Positions 1-7,689 of a stretch of 64,000 bases of DNA are shown here, in pieces (position 1 is the stretch's first letter; each line of letters starts with the position of its first letter). Origin of the DNA: JAWHTC01 sp032586155 (GTDB taxonomy: Bacteria > Pseudomonadota > Alphaproteobacteria > Rhodobacterales > Rhodobacteraceae); contig NZ_JAWHTC010000003.1 in the NCBI RefSeq assembly GCF_032586155.1, positions 186,001-250,000 of the forward strand, read 5' to 3'. Both the position numbers and the translations under genes were made by a program. The notes beneath the pieces were generated by a model that saw only the letters and a program-made list of their open reading frames with translations, searched no databases and was not told the DNA's origin.

Positions 1-1
1 G

Positions 2-163
2 GCGATTTCGCGCGATATTCCTGTTCTTGTCGGGGTCAACTCTTTGAACCTGGACGCGTTTCAGGAATTCGTAGGCCCGGCGGCAACAGAGCTTGAGCCT
101 TCGAGAAGTGTCTTGGTCAGTTGGCTGCAAGCAGCTATGGGCAAAGAACGGGATGTCGCCTGA
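2..163 (+). CDS. C-terminal fragment of a DUF2478-like protein (cut by window edge)
   Basis: An open frame enters from the left edge and gives 53 residues before a TGA at 161-163. The residues around IPVLVGVNSLNLDAFQEF resemble the end of DUF2478 proteins, which are P-loop-like proteins often found near molybdenum, nitrogen-oxide or haem genes. That family link is recalled by pattern and is tentative. The P-loop, if present, lies outside the window. The gene runs in the same direction as the broken hemN 175 bases downstream. No convincing FNR box (TTGAT-N4-ATCAA) is visible in the gap between them. Confidence 0.45.
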   Translation, partial: AISRDIPVLVGVNSLNLDAFQEFVGPAATELEPSRSVLVSWLQAAMGKERDVA

Positions 164-337
164 GGCATCTGTGATCTTGATTAAAGACGCGCCAAATATT
201 TTCCGGGAAGCTGAGCGGAAGCGCGGCTTATTGAAGGGCCGCGAATTTGGAATGGGCGACGGAAGGCGGCGGTCAATCGCGATACGCATTTTCCCAAGTC
301 TTGAGCCGGGAAGCTGGCAATGCAGATCGGGGCATTT

Positions 338-935
338 ATGACTGATGCACTGAAAACCTACATGAGCCGCAATGTGCCGCGCTATACAAGCTATCCGACA
401 GCCCCGCACTTCTCAAAGGCGATTGGCTCAAAGGAGTATGCACACTGGCTTGCGGCGCTACCGCCTGAGAAGCCTGTTTCTCTCTATTTGCATGTTCCCT
501 ACTGCCGCGAGCTTTGCTGGTATTGCGGATGCAATATGAAGCTGGCCAAGAAAGATGCGCCGGTCGCGCAATATGCGCAGACGCTTAACCGGGAGATCGA
601 TCTTTTGGCCGGGCATCTGCCGGACCGTATGGCCATCACTCATCTGCATTGGGGTGGGGGGACACCGACGGCGCTGGTGCCCGATGATCTGGAGCGCGCG
701 ATGCAGGCCGTGCGGGCCAATTTCAACATCACCGCCGACGCCGATTGACAATGATCCAACGGATCGGACAGTTGGGCTTCACCCGCGCCAGTTTCGGCGT
801 GCAGGAATTTGACCCTAAAGCTCAGAAAGCGATCAACCGCATACAGCCGCCTGATATGGTGCGCCATTCAGTCGATGGATTGCGCGCGGCAGGGGTGGCG
901 GGCATTAACTTCGATTTGATCTACGGTCTCGGATC
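338..935 (+). pseudogene. hemN: Broken hemN (oxygen-independent coproporphyrinogen III oxidase)
   Basis: HemN is a radical-SAM enzyme that converts coproporphyrinogen III to protoporphyrinogen IX without oxygen. The first piece starts at 338 (MTDALKTYMSRNVPRYTSYP) and holds the radical-SAM cluster motif CRELCWYCGCN and the GGGTPT motif. It stops at 746-748. The similarity resumes in another frame from about 745 (MIQRIGQLGFTRASFGVQEFDP) to GINFDLIYGL. The conserved segment normally between them, including an E-I-D-P-R-type motif, is missing, so a short out-of-frame deletion is likely. After about 931 the sequence turns into an IS110-type transposase on the other strand, and the remaining half or more of hemN is absent. 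The gene cannot make a working enzyme; a second copy elsewhere is possible. Confidence 0.88.
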
Positions 936-1366
936 TGATTGGTCAATTGGGTTGTGATGGCCAGGAGTTGCGTGCGAGCTGCAACCAACGACCGGATCAG
1001 CATCGCTTCGAACGACTTAACCCTGACGGCCTTATAGAAGCCAGTTTCGGCAAGTCTGGCCAACCCTTCGGCATCGTTTGCGTCGGTCTTGTTCAACGTC
1101 TCGCCCAAAATCTTCTGTGCGTGCCGTGCCTCGATGTAAATTGCCGGAAGCCCTTCCCCCGTCAAGGCATGAAAGAACCAAGTGGCAAGTGGACCGGTTT
1201 CAAAAACGACCCTCAAGGGATCGTGTGCGTGCTTGCGAACAATCTGCGCAATAATCTCGGGGTCGGAGGGGCATTTCCCGCGCCAAATTCTTTTACCGTC
1301 TTCCCGGATCGCGATCGCGGTATCCTTCAGCGAAACGTCAAGCCCTATACGCTGGCCCATGCTCAA
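931..1366 (-). pseudogene. IS110-family transposase, N-terminal part only
   Basis: Reading leftwards from 1366, the protein begins MSMGQRIGLDVSLKDTAIAI and continues for about 145 residues before running into hemN sequence. The DEDD (RuvC-like) catalytic layout of IS110 transposases is visible: D in GLDVS, E in VFETGP, and the pair in KTDANDAEG. The C-terminal domain with its conserved serine is missing, so the element is dead. The junction with hemN lies near 931, where NQIR of the transposase gives way to antisense hemN. IS110 elements normally lack long terminal repeats, so the exact end cannot be set by eye. Confidence 0.85.
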
Positions 1367-1443
1367 TCTCCATCTATTGCTTCGAACAAGACCCTTTTCG
1401 GATCACGCTCTGAATCATACCGAAGAAAAAGCATTCCGATGCC

Positions 1444-1719
1444 ATGAAGGAAACGGCGAGACAGAGCGATTACCCCATGTTCTGCGATCCCTCCTCACCA
1501 TGGCAGAAAGGGACGGTCGAGAACACCAATCGACGCGCAAGAAGATGGTTGCCGAGGAAGCGCGACATCACGGCACTCACTGATCATGACTTGAAGATGA
1601 TCAGTGACTGCCTCAACGACACCCCCCGCAAATGTCTCGGATGGAAAACGCCCGCTGAGGTCTTCCGCGAAAAGATGATGGAAGAAATGGGGCGATCCCC
1701 TTACCCTCAGAGGCAATAG
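1444..1719 (+). pseudogene. IS30-family transposase, C-terminal remnant
   Basis: About 90 residues match the end of IS30 transposases: FCDPSSPWQKGTVENTNRR carries the region of the last catalytic acidic residue, and PRKCLGWKTPAEVF is the typical tail. The N-terminal DNA-binding region and the first two catalytic aspartates are missing. The remnant starts within about 80 bases of the IS110 fragment and ends 9 bases before the left end of the IS3-type element, so three elements are packed side by side. Confidence 0.85.
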
Positions 1720-1809
1720 GAGTCGCGGTGATCTGATCCCCGCAAACTGGACCGTCTGAAGCTGGAGTTTTCCGCTACGATTTCCTGGCTGGGAGAGGAG
1801 CGGACTCAC

Positions 1810-2076
1810 ATGAAGGCATCGAAGTTTTCGGACGCGCAGAAAGCGTTCATCATCAAGCAGGGCGAGGAAGGCACGCCGGTGTCTGAGATCTGCCGCAAGG
1901 CAGGCATCAGCCAGGCGACCTACTTCAATTGGAAGAAGAAGTATGCCGGCCTTTTGCCGACCGAGATGAAGCGGTTGAAGCAGCTCGAGGATGAGAATGG
2001 GCGGTTGAAGAAGATCGTGGCCGATCTGACGCTGGACCGCGAGATGTTGCAGGATGTCATCCGGCGAAAGATCTGA
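1810..2076 (+). CDS. IS3-family transposase OrfA
   Basis: This 88-residue protein has the helix-turn-helix of IS3/IS911 OrfA (FSDAQKAFIIKQGEEGTPVSE, then CRKAGISQATYFNWKKKYAG, residues about 6-48). A leucine-rich coiled segment follows (MKRLKQLEDENGRLKKIVAD). It would bind the terminal repeats and, through programmed frameshifting, form the N-terminal half of an OrfAB fusion. The frame is intact, but its partner orfB is broken, so the product is probably only a relic. Confidence 0.9.
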   Translation: MKASKFSDAQKAFIIKQGEEGTPVSEICRKAGISQATYFNWKKKYAGLLPTEMKRLKQLEDENGRLKKIVADLTLDREMLQDVIRRKI

Positions 2077-2712
2077 AACCTGGTCGGATGCGCGAACTGG
2101 TGCGCGGGATGTGCAGCAATTGGGCGGTCTCGATCCGGACGGCGTGTGGCGCCATCGGATTTGATCGTTCGACGTTCCACTACAAATCCCGCCGCGCCGA
2201 TCAGGCTGCCGTGGAATAGCGGATCAGGGAGATTTGCGAGACACGTGTGCGCTACGGCTATCGCCGGGTTCATGTGCTCTTGGACCGCGAGGGCTGGGGC
2301 ATCAACATCAAGAAAGTCTATCGTATTTACAGGGAGTTGGGCATGCAGTTGAGGAACAAGACGCCAAAGCGGCGGGTGAAGGCCAAGCTGCGCGATGACC
2401 GTGCCGAAGCCGTCGGGCCGAACGATGTCTGGGCGATGGATTTTGTCCATGACCAACTGGCGACGGGCAAGAAGCTTCGGGTTTTGACGGTCGTGGACAC
2501 GTTCTCGCAATACGTTCCGGTGCTCGACGCGCGGTTCAGCTATCGCGGGGAGGATGTCGTGGCGACGCTGGACCGGGTGTGCCGCAAATCGGGCTACCCC
2601 AAGACGATCCGGGTCGATCAAGGCAGCGAGTTCATCTCCCGCGACATGGACCTCTGGGCCTATCAGCGCGGTGTCACGCTCGACTTCTCACGGCCGGGAA
2701 AGCCGACAGACG
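2043..2712 (+). pseudogene. IS3-family transposase OrfB, internal stop and truncated
   Basis: The frame reads AKDLKPGRMRELVRGM and on to the HTH_21-like region. It is then interrupted by TAG at 2217-2219, where related elements would have a sense codon such as CAG. Reading resumes as VRYGYRRVHVLL and includes the rve integrase core: the first D in WAMDFVHD and the second in IRVDQGSEF. The third catalytic residue, the E in the usual N-A-F-I-E-A-F-N segment, is gone because the frame runs into IS66 after PGKPTD. The gene is dead twice over. Confidence 0.88.
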
Positions 2713-2735
2713 TAAGCGTTTCCTGGCCCGCACCT
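2713..2735. repeat. IS66 left inverted repeat
   Basis: GTAAGCGTTTCCTGGCCCGC begins the 23-base terminal repeat. It matches the complement of 5196-5218 at 18 of 23 positions, with the outer nine bases identical. Confidence 0.88.
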
Positions 2736-2796
2736 TCCCAATTCTCACCTGACCTGAGATTTCGCACCTGACGGAGATTAGGGCAGGAGTTTCGCG

Positions 2797-3228
2797 ATGG
2801 CGACTACGGTGGAGTTTCTCAGGGACTACGGGGTGGACATACGGACCAATGGTCAGCGACGCTGGCCGGATGAGGTCAAGGCGCGGATCGTGGCTGAGAG
2901 CTTGAAGCCTGGGGCGACAGTGAACGGGGTTGCTGCCCGGTATGGGCTTCGGGCGAACCATTTATCGGAATGGCGCAGTCGGGCGCGCGATGGCAGGTTG
3001 GTTTTGCCCGCAGTTGAAGACGATGACTTTTGTTTTGCGTCGATTGTAGTGGCGGATGATGGCGGCGATGCTCCTGTGCCAGTAGCGTCTGCACATCTGG
3101 CCAAGTCTGACGTTGCACCATCTGGTCCTATCGAGATTTGCATCGGCCAGGTGACAATCCGGCTTGATGGCGCCACAGGGGCTGCGCGGGTTGGTGAGAT
3201 TGTACGGGCGATCGGTGCGCGGCCATGA
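2797..3228 (+). CDS. tnpA: IS66 accessory protein TnpA
   Basis: This 143-residue protein has the helix-turn-helix of the IS66 TnpA/transposase_8 group (RWPDEVKARIVAESLKPGAT, then VNGVAARYGLRANHLSEWRS, about residues 28-68). The C-terminal half (IEICIGQVTIRLDG...GEIVRAIGA) is typical of longer IS66 TnpA proteins. It is needed with TnpB for transposition. Its stop codon overlaps the tnpB start (ATGA at 3225-3228), which suggests coupled translation. Confidence 0.92.
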   Translation: MATTVEFLRDYGVDIRTNGQRRWPDEVKARIVAESLKPGATVNGVAARYGLRANHLSEWRSRARDGRLVLPAVEDDDFCFASIVVADDGGDAPVPVASAHLAKSDVAPSGPIEICIGQVTIRLDGATGAARVGEIVRAIGARP

Positions 3229-3578
3229 TGTTCCCGTCCAATCGGGTGCGGGTTCTGGTCTCGACGCAGCCTGTGGACTTCAGGAAGGGTCATGATGGCC
3301 TGGCCGCGCTCGTGTCATCAGTGCTGCGCAAGGATCCGTTCACCGGCACAGTGTTTGTGTTCCGCTCACGCCGGGCGGATCGGCTAAAGCTTTTGTATTG
3401 GGACGGCACCGGTCTGGTAATGGCGTATAAGCGGCTGGAGGATTCGACCTTCACCTGGCCCGCGATCAAGGCTGGGATAATGGCGCTGAACCATGCCCAA
3501 TTCGAGGCGCTGTTTGCAGGTCTGGACTGGCGGAAGGTAAAGGCGCTGGAGAGGCGCCCACCATCTGCGGCAGAGTGA
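3225..3578 (+). CDS. tnpB: IS66 accessory protein TnpB
   Basis: This 117-residue protein carries the conserved TnpB features VDFRKGHDGLAALV (residues about 17-30) and RADRLKLLYWDGTGLVM (about 50-66). These mark the IS66 Orf2-like family. Its biochemical role is unknown, but it is required for transposition in studied IS66 elements. It lies between tnpA, with a 4-base overlap, and tnpC, 54 bases downstream, and has no internal stop. Confidence 0.94.
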   Translation: MMFPSNRVRVLVSTQPVDFRKGHDGLAALVSSVLRKDPFTGTVFVFRSRRADRLKLLYWDGTGLVMAYKRLEDSTFTWPAIKAGIMALNHAQFEALFAGLDWRKVKALERRPPSAAE

Positions 3579-3632
3579 ATCAACCGCCTGGTTTTGCGTG
3601 TTTTTACTGGGGCTTTGTGGTAGCTCTGGCCT

Positions 3633-5189
3633 ATGCAAACAGCCCCCATTCTTGATCTTTCTGCCATCCCGGTTTTGCAGCGCGCAGCGGTTCTGGCATT
3701 GATGGATGAGGTGACAGCGCTGAAGGATATCACCAAGCGGCAGGAACATCTGATCGCTGAACTGAACCACGCCCTGCATGGCAAACGGTCAGAGAAGCTG
3801 TCCGAGGATGAGCGACAACTGGCGTTCGAGGATCTGTCCATCGCGCTGGCCGAGGTCGAGGCGGAAAAAGAAAAACAGGCCGCCAAAGCGGGCGACGGGA
3901 CGGCCAAACCGTCGCCCAAGCGCACCATCGGCAACCTTCCCGCTGCGCTGCCGCGCATCGAAGAGGTCATCGAACCTGACAGCCTGATCTGCCCATGCGG
4001 CTGCGGTGTCATGCACAGAATTGGCGAAGACCGCAGCGAGCGGCTGGACATCGTGCCTGCCCAGCTGCGCGTCATCGTCACCGTGCGCCCGAAGTATGCC
4101 TGCCGGACCTGCACCGACGGGGTCACCCAGGCATCAGCGCCATCGCATCTGATCATGGGCGGCCTGCCGACCGAGGCCACCATCGCTCATGTGCTGGTCA
4201 GCAAATATGCGGACCATCTTCCCTTATACCGCCAGAGCCAAATACTGGCGCGCGCAGGGCTTGATCTGCACCGCGCGGTGCTGGCCGATTGGGTCGGAAA
4301 AGCGGCGTTCCATTTGAAGCCGGTTGTCGACCGGCTGGCCGACCATCTGAAACGATCCGGCAAGCTGTTCATGGACGAGACAACGGCTCCGGTGCTGGAC
4401 CCGGGGCGCGGAAAGACAAAGACCGGGTATCTTTGGGCGTTGGCTCGCGACGACCGAGCTTGGGGCGGTGAGGACCCGCCCGGCGTGGTTTACTTCTATG
4501 CCCCGGGTCGTGCGGGTGAGAATGCCGAAACCTTCCTCACCGGCTTCGATGGCATCCTGCAGATCGACGGGTATCAGGGCTATAATCGGTTGACCAAACC
4601 TTCGCGCAAGGGTGGTACGCCCATTCGGGTGGCCCATTGCTGGGCGCATGCGCGCCGCAAGCTCAAAGAAGTCTTCGACCGCGACGGATCAGAGATCGCC
4701 GCAGAAGGGCTGCACCGGATCGCCGAATTTTACGCCGTCGAGGCCGATATCCGCGGTATCTCGCCCGGCCAGAGATTATCAGCCCGTCAGGCCCGCACCG
4801 CGCCGCTGGTCGCAGCCTTCGGCGACTGGCTTCAGGCGCAACGCCGCAAAGTCTCCAGTAAATCCCGGCTCGGCGAAAAGCTGACCTACATCCATAACCA
4901 TTGGAATGGGCTGCAAACCTTCCTGACCGATGGCCGCGTCGAGATCGACAACAACCGCGTCGAAAACCTCATCCGCCCCATCGCCCTCAATCGCAAAAAC
5001 GCGCTCTTCGCCGGCCACGACGAAGGCGGCATCGCATGGGGCCGCATCGCCTCGCTGATAGAGACCTGCAAGATCAACGGCGTCGAACCCTTCGCCTATC
5101 TCAAGGCCACCCTCTCAGCAATCGCCAACGGCCACCCGCAAAGCCGCCTTGACGACCTTCTGCCGTGGAAATTTGCGCCGTCAAGCTAA
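3633..5189 (+). CDS. tnpC: IS66 transposase TnpC
   Basis: This 518-residue DDE transposase has the expected length. From the N-terminus there is a leucine-zipper-like segment (DEVTALKDITKRQEHLIAEL, about 24-43) followed by the KRSEKL motif. A zinc-binding region follows (CPCGCGVMHRI...YACRTC, about 115-160). The DDE core shows the first aspartate in KLFMDETTAPV, the second in ILQIDGYQGYN and the glutamate in VEIDNNRVENLIRP. The frame is unbroken, so the enzyme could be active. It ends 29 bases before the right end of the element. Confidence 0.95.
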   Translation: MQTAPILDLSAIPVLQRAAVLALMDEVTALKDITKRQEHLIAELNHALHGKRSEKLSEDERQLAFEDLSIALAEVEAEKEKQAAKAGDGTAKPSPKRTIGNLPAALPRIEEVIEPDSLICPCGCGVMHRIGEDRSERLDIVPAQLRVIVTVRPKYACRTCTDGVTQASAPSHLIMGGLPTEATIAHVLVSKYADHLPLYRQSQILARAGLDLHRAVLADWVGKAAFHLKPVVDRLADHLKRSGKLFMDETTAPVLDPGRGKTKTGYLWALARDDRAWGGEDPPGVVYFYAPGRAGENAETFLTGFDGILQIDGYQGYNRLTKPSRKGGTPIRVAHCWAHARRKLKEVFDRDGSEIAAEGLHRIAEFYAVEADIRGISPGQRLSARQARTAPLVAAFGDWLQAQRRKVSSKSRLGEKLTYIHNHWNGLQTFLTDGRVEIDNNRVENLIRPIALNRKNALFAGHDEGGIAWGRIASLIETCKINGVEPFAYLKATLSAIANGHPQSRLDDLLPWKFAPSS

Positions 5190-5195
5190 TCCGCT

Positions 5196-5218
5196 GGTGC
5201 CATCCAGCTAACGCTTAC
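5196..5218. repeat. IS66 right inverted repeat
   Basis: This is the complement of the left repeat (18 of 23 matches), ending in ACGCTTAC at 5218. The integrase frame is cut exactly here and borrows the repeat for its last eleven codons. Confidence 0.88.
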
Positions 5219-6289
5219 GGTAAAGAAGTCGTTTAGCTCTTTGGAAACCCCTGCGTTCCGCAGCATGTCCTTGAGGGTGCCCCTGAACGAGTGAAGCGCC
5301 TTGCGATCATCGTCTCCGACCGCTGAGCGGACAAAAGGCATCATTGCACGGGAAGCATTGTTCTGCGATTTTCCGTCTTGACCTTCGGGGTAGTCGAACA
5401 GGCGATCTTCGCCTGGTTCAGGCAATAGAAGCTGCCGGTGCAGAGGAACAAAACGCTGTGAACCCGGCGTCTTGATGATCGCCTCTGTAAGATCGAGGTA
5501 GGTGATTTCATCCCTTTGTTTCACCTGGTGCCATCGGAGTAGTGCGATTTCGTCCAACCGGGCACCAGTTGTTGCCAGCAACGACATGCACAGGCGCTCC
5601 TGCACCGGGAGTTCCTGGGAAAATATCTTCTCCAAGTCTTCCGTCGGAAAAGGTTTCCACGGACGTCCAGGGTAACCGTAGTCGGAGAGGCGAAGATTCC
5701 GAAGCTTGTGGTCTTCGATGAGATCATGTTCTTCGCACCAGGTCAGCATCGTACCCACGGCTCTGACTCGTGTCCCGACAGTGCTTCTGGCATAGCCGCT
5801 TTGGTCGAGGTAGCGGGCATACTGATACCCGTGCTTCTTTTTCAGTTGATCGATTTGCAAGTCGCCGACCACAGAGATGAACTCCTTCAGGTGGCCGACA
5901 ACACCGTTCTTTGTCTTTTCCCGGCCCCAGTTCCGACCTTCCACGTACTTGGGCCATACCCTGGACATCCGAAGTGATATGTTTTGCTTTGGGATAACAG
6001 GTTTCGGCCTCCAGGCCAGAAGAGGATCGGGTGGTCCCACCACGTAGTTGAATTTCACTTCCGGTTGTGGATTCAACCGTTCGAGTTCAGCATCAAATCT
6101 AGCATAGATTTCTTCAGTGATCCGATGCTGACGCCGTTCTGCTTCTTTTCTGTCCGTTGTTCCCGTTGACCGCCTGATCTGCTTGTCATTTCCCTTCTGC
6201 AACTCCGGAGGCTTGGTAACCTGCACGTACCAGACGTTGCCCTTTGCCCTGAGCGAGATAAGTTTCGAAGGGTGGTAACTCAAAGTCAT
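5219..6289 (-). pseudogene. Tyrosine-type site-specific integrase lacking its catalytic tail
   Basis: Reading from 6289, the protein has an Arm-type N-terminus (ISLRAKGNVWYVQV), a SAM-like core-binding domain (about residues 110-210) and a catalytic domain. The active-site arginine is in TGARLDEIALLRW, and the box II H-x-x-R is in LHSFRGTLKDML. The downstream segment with the second histidine and the nucleophilic tyrosine is missing, because IS66 joins at 5218 after KELNDFF. The residues after that come from the IS66 terminal repeat, so the frame ends at 5186. Base composition is clearly more AT-rich than the neighbouring core genes. Its place just downstream of tRNA-Cys fits an island integrase. 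Confidence 0.88.
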
Positions 6290-6298
6290 ATATCCACC

Positions 6299-6320
6299 AT
6301 AGTGTCCAAAATAGTGTCCA
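6299..6320. repeat. Tandem 10-base repeat upstream of the integrase
   Basis: ATAGTGTCCA occurs at 6299-6308 and again at 6311-6320, separated by AA. It lies between the integrase start (6289) and the tRNA 3' end (6384). Repeats in this position are often arm-type sites for the integrase or sites for an excisionase; that role is inferred. Confidence 0.6.
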
Positions 6321-6383
6321 ATACAGGTTCCAGATGCTTCTGAAATCCTTATTTTCTTACAGTATTGGTGTGATGATGGTCAA

Positions 6384-6457
6384 TGGAGGCGAGTACCGGA
6401 ATCGAACCGGTGTACACGGATTTGCAATCCGCTGCGTCACCACTCCGCCAACTCGCC
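6384..6457 (-). tRNA. tRNA-Cys (anticodon GCA), CCA encoded
   Basis: Read from 6457 leftwards, the sequence starts GGCGAGTTGGCGGAGTGG. It has the anticodon loop with GCA in GGATTGCAAATCC, a T-arm (CCGGTTCGATTCCGG) and a 7-base-pair acceptor stem GGCGAGT/ACTCGCC. A U discriminator and encoded CCA follow, for 74 bases in total. The 3' end faces the truncated integrase, so it is the probable attachment site of the decayed island. I found no second copy of the tRNA 3' end in 1-5218, so the far attachment site is lost or outside the window. Confidence 0.95.
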
Positions 6458-6537
6458 ATCCGTGGTGTAGGGCTGCCTTATTGCCGGTTTTGCAGGGCTT
6501 GTCCAGATGGCAAAACCTGTAATTGAACCGGCCGCGT

Positions 6538-7467
6538 TCATTGCAGATGTTTGCGCATGAAATCCGCTGCGCGAAGGTTGGAATCGCGGGTTGCCAGATC
6601 GTCGGCGAAGGTGCGAACGTTGGGCGGGCGGAAATCGAAGCCACGGCCGACGCCGGGATAGATGATCAGCTTCACGTCGCGGCCCGCCTCCTTCATGAAC
6701 CGTACTGCCGTTTCGATTGAGCGGCGGCGTTGGTACTGCTCGTATTCGCCGATGAAGACCATAGTGGGGATCGCCAGACGGTCAAGGTCTGGGTGGTAGC
6801 GATAGACCTGAAGTGGCTCAACGGCATTGGGGTCCTGCCAGTGCGGGTAGAACGAGACATAGCAGGCTACGTCGCGCGACTGGCGGTTCTGGTCGACGGC
6901 GACACGCAGGGTGTAATAACCGCCACGGGTGTGGGAATAGACGCAGGCTTTGCTGCTCGACACGTCCGGTTGCTTCAGAAGGAAGTCGATCCCGGCACCG
7001 ACATCACCTTCCATCGCTGGGTCATGCTCGAGCGGGAAGACCTCGACGAAGCGCGCTTCGTAGACATCTGGGGCCAGAACGACAAAGCCGCGTGCGGCCA
7101 TGCGACGGGCTAGGCGCTGAACGAACGGGTCGAGCCCTCGGCGGCCGTGCTGGAATAGGACGGCAGGAAATTTCCCTTGGGTTTCAGGGCGGTAAAGTAT
7201 GGCAGGCACGTCGGTACCATCGGCGGGGTTGGTATAGCTGACTTGGCGTTCAGAAACCGCGTGGTTTTCCGGGGCGGGGATTATGCCCTTGTCATACCAC
7301 TCGTCTGACCACCAGAATTTGTCCTCCACCGGTTTGGTGTTGATCGGAGCATCAAGGGTTCGGCCAACGACGGTGTCGGCGGACTGGGCCAGAATACCGG
7401 GCGCGGTAAGGCCAAGTGCCATCACTGCCGCCAGCGCGATAGCGCGGGATTTCAGGGTAAGGAACAT
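6538..7467 (-). CDS. Exported dienelactone-hydrolase-like protein with replaced catalytic triad
   Basis: The chosen start (7467, MFLTLKSRAIALAAVMALGL) gives a signal peptide ending near APGILAQSA and a 309-residue exported protein; an in-frame start at 7503 would add 12 residues before the signal. The alpha/beta-hydrolase fold of the dienelactone hydrolase family is suggested by AVLFQHGRRGLDP, MAARGFVVLAPDVYEARF and the late FIGEYEQY and YPGVGRGFDF segments. The nucleophile elbow, normally G-x-C/S-x-G-G, reads SHTRGG with threonine at the nucleophile position. The usual histidine segment P-x-x-G-H reads YPGVGRGF, and the acidic position appears to be glutamate. The expected Cys-Asp-His triad is therefore not visible. 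It may be a binding protein or use different chemistry. Confidence 0.75.
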   Translation of the reverse strand: MFLTLKSRAIALAAVMALGLTAPGILAQSADTVVGRTLDAPINTKPVEDKFWWSDEWYDKGIIPAPENHAVSERQVSYTNPADGTDVPAILYRPETQGKFPAVLFQHGRRGLDPFVQRLARRMAARGFVVLAPDVYEARFVEVFPLEHDPAMEGDVGAGIDFLLKQPDVSSSKACVYSHTRGGYYTLRVAVDQNRQSRDVACYVSFYPHWQDPNAVEPLQVYRYHPDLDRLAIPTMVFIGEYEQYQRRRSIETAVRFMKEAGRDVKLIIYPGVGRGFDFRPPNVRTFADDLATRDSNLRAADFMRKHLQ

Positions 7468-7689
7468 GGTTGGGCCCTCCGTTCGTTTCAAAAGTTGCGC
7501 CATGGCACCGCAAAAGCGGCCCTTGCGTCAACAGGTTTCCCAAGCACGGCTGGGTTTCGATCATGAGCCGTGGCCTTTCAAACATGGCAGGAAAGTGCCG
7601 CGCAAATCGCCCGGTGGTCATTGCCGCTGCCGGATAGATATGCGAAATAGGAGCCACTGGATTCTGCTCAAACCTTACAGGCACTGATC

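Larger units (their letters stand above)
1729..2712 (+). mobile_element. Degraded IS3-family element, right half missing
   Basis: The left end appears to begin at TGATCTGATCCCCGCAAACT, typical of IS3-family termini. It is followed by orfA and an overlapping orfB in a different frame, the usual frameshift layout. The element stops abruptly at 2712, where the IS66 inverted repeat begins. The last quarter of orfB and the right terminal repeat are not found on the other side of IS66. Confidence 0.8.
2713..5218 (+). mobile_element. IS66-family insertion sequence, structurally complete
   Basis: The element is 2,506 bases long, with the GTAAGCG terminus typical of IS66 at the left end and its complement CGCTTAC at the right. 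It carries tnpA, tnpB and tnpC in order, all open. IS66 usually makes an 8-base target duplication. Here the flanks are CGACAGAC (2705-2712) and GGTAAAGA (5219-5226), which do not match. The left flank is IS3 orfB and the right flank is a tyrosine integrase, so this looks like the product of recombination between two IS66 copies or an adjacent deletion. Confidence 0.92.

Noticed and set aside
164..337. FNR/Anr box upstream of hemN
   Set aside because: TTGATTAAAGACGC has one good half-site only; the second half does not match ATCAA.
93..341. 82-residue frame before hemN
   Set aside because: It lies out of frame with the DUF2478-like end, has no recognisable motif and overlaps the hemN start.
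947..1447. 166-residue plus-strand frame
   Set aside because: It is the antisense of the IS110 transposase fragment.
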